DNA of 6,627 nucleotides from Thiothrix sp. (GTDB lineage Bacteria; Pseudomonadota; Gammaproteobacteria; Thiotrichales; Thiotrichaceae): contig DRMA01000115.1 of assembly GCA_011375245.1 (NCBI GenBank), positions 1-6,627 of the forward strand, read 5' to 3'. Made by a program: the position numbers and the translations under genes. The first letter of the stretch is position 1. The number at the start of each line of letters is the position of its first letter. Shown here piece after piece: positions 5,772-6,627 of this stretch. A model generated the notes under the pieces. It was given only the letters and a program-made list of their open reading frames with translations. It did not search any database and was not told the DNA's origin.

Positions 5772-6337
5772 TAGGATTGTAATTTGAGCGGTAAATCAAT
5801 GGACTTTGCCGCTAAGGTAGCTTGTACAAACAAGTAATAATTTTCATCGACCTTAATATTTTTCAATTGAGGCAGAGGTTGTTCAGTAATTTTACCCATT
5901 TGTTGTAACGCCCCCCCAAGGGTACTAAAACTCCAATGTTTTTCAGTGTCTAGGCGGGTTACGATGTAGTGTTTACTTAATGCATGATATTTCAGTTGAA
6001 AGCGAATATCGAGGAGTTCATTAGAGGTATTCCACCACCAACTATGATGTTGCCCAAGGGTAAAGTTAACCTTAGCAATGAGTGGAATACCGCGAGTCAA
6101 TGCCTTACGCATTGCTTTAGACAGTCGATATTCTACAAACATAGATGCTTTTCGTATCGCATTTCCCTCAGCTTCTTCTTTTCCTGTATTTTTAACCGTT
6201 CGAAGTGTAAAACTTCTAATATCAATACTGCCCATATCATCGGCAGCACTCAAAATGGGGCATAACAAAAATAGGCTGGTGATTATTGCAATAATCCTAT
6301 TACTAATCATTTGTTGGTAGGTAACATTTATTGTCAT
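5750..6337 (-). CDS. DUF4390 family exported protein, likely C-terminally frameshifted
   Basis: A 195-residue protein of unknown function, commonly encoded beside ntrYX. A Sec-type signal peptide is visible: Arg14, hydrophobic core IIAIITSLFLLCPIL, probable cleavage near LSA-AD (31-32), so the mature part is likely periplasmic. Family-like features are GIPLIAKV (83-90), the WWW cluster (100-102), RFQLKYHALSKHYIV (112-126), TLGGALQQMGKI (139-150) and LPLKLQSY (182-189). The zero frame then ends abruptly in LIININ, while a family-like tail continues in the -1 frame. The start at 6337 lies five bases after the rsmB stop with no clear Shine-Dalgarno, so it is probably coupled. Met10 (6310) is an alternative giving a more compact signal peptide. 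A G7 tract (5911-5917) encodes Gly-Gly-Ala. The family call rests on remembered motifs and the neighbourhood. Confidence 0.75.
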   Translation of the reverse strand: MTINVTYQQMISNRIIAIITSLFLLCPILSAADDMGSIDIRSFTLRTVKNTGKEEAEGNAIRKASMFVEYRLSKAMRKALTRGIPLIAKVNFTLGQHHSWWWNTSNELLDIRFQLKYHALSKHYIVTRLDTEKHWSFSTLGGALQQMGKITEQPLPQLKNIKVDENYYLFVQATLAAKSIDLPLKLQSYLIININ

Positions 6338-6342
6338 GAGTC

Positions 6343-6627
6343 TTACATTAGTTGCCGTTTTTCTAATAGTGAATAATAAAAGCCATCCATATTTGCTACT
6401 CCTGAGAATATTTGTTTACCGTATTGTTGTATTGTTCCCCATGATCCTGATAAGGGTATAACAATCACATCATCATGTTGTGCAATAAAATGGCTTATTT
6501 GCTCATCATTTTCTTCTGGCAAAATGGAACATGTTGCATAGAGTAACTTACCACCTGATTTGAGAATGCTCCATAATGTTTCTAGTAAATGCTGCTGCTG
6601 TTTTACTAGGTTTTTAATATCACTTGG
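6343..6627 (-). CDS. rsmB: 16S rRNA (cytosine-967-C5)-methyltransferase RsmB, C-terminal 94 residues
   Basis: The frame is open from the window edge to a TAA at 6343-6345, so only the C-terminus is present. RsmB uses S-adenosylmethionine to methylate C967 of 16S rRNA. Visible motifs are LKSGGKLLYATCSILPEEN (residues 22-40 of this fragment) with the TCS cysteine that is the catalytic nucleophile of the RsmB/NSUN family. A tail follows with GKQIFSGVANMDGFYYSLLEK, matching the usual G-Q-x-x-PG...DGFFYAKL ending of RsmB, although the Pro is Ser here. The stop is five bases before the DUF4390 start, implying one operon. The upstream gene, fmt in many relatives, is outside the window. Confidence 0.93.
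   Translation of the reverse strand, partial: PSDIKNLVKQQQHLLETLWSILKSGGKLLYATCSILPEENDEQISHFIAQHDDVIVIPLSGSWGTIQQYGKQIFSGVANMDGFYYSLLEKRQLM

Noticed and set aside
5984..6320. Two overlapping plus-strand ORFs opposite the DUF4390 gene
   Set aside because: Antisense shadows of a gene with a signal peptide and family-like motifs.

Overview
The window looks like an AT-rich gammaproteobacterial chromosome segment outside the enteric group. The support is a near-enteric tRNA-Lys and the gene order rsmB – DUF4390 – ntrY – ntrX, which I recall from several non-enteric gammaproteobacteria. I cannot name a genus. Every gene I can support lies on the minus strand, so transcription runs from high to low coordinates.

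Right part (6627 to 1399): a tightly packed, probably co-transcribed run. It opens with the 3' end of rsmB (16S rRNA m5C methyltransferase). A small exported DUF4390 protein follows, then the membrane sensor kinase NtrY, its response regulator NtrX, and queC (preQ0 synthase of queuosine biosynthesis). The gaps are 5, 16, 79 and 11 bases and I see no convincing internal terminator. NtrY and NtrX form a two-component pair. DUF4390 is a frequent neighbour of unknown function. rsmB and queC share a theme of RNA modification.

Middle part (1317 to 1154): tRNA-Lys(UUU) with its own sigma70-type promoter, an encoded CCA end and a strong intrinsic terminator. It is an independent transcription unit.

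Left part (1153 to 1): an AT-rich leader of about 400 bases, then the 5' part of an RTX protein gene that runs off the window. The leader holds a good promoter candidate, an RNA-type hairpin and a possible 20-codon upstream ORF. The RTX gene has about 98 low-complexity N-terminal residues followed by at least 17 calcium-binding nonapeptides, which suggests a protein secreted by a type I system.

I found no clearly new multi-gene system. The points most worth a second look are: (1) an NtrX whose AAA+ domain has lost the Walker B Asp and both arginine-finger positions as well as GAFTGA; (2) a DUF4390 gene whose expected C-terminal tail lies in the -1 frame, overlapping the ntrY start; (3) the long, structured leader of the RTX gene; (4) an exact 26-base repeat seven units apart in the RTX array; (5) four G7 tracts inside coding sequence.
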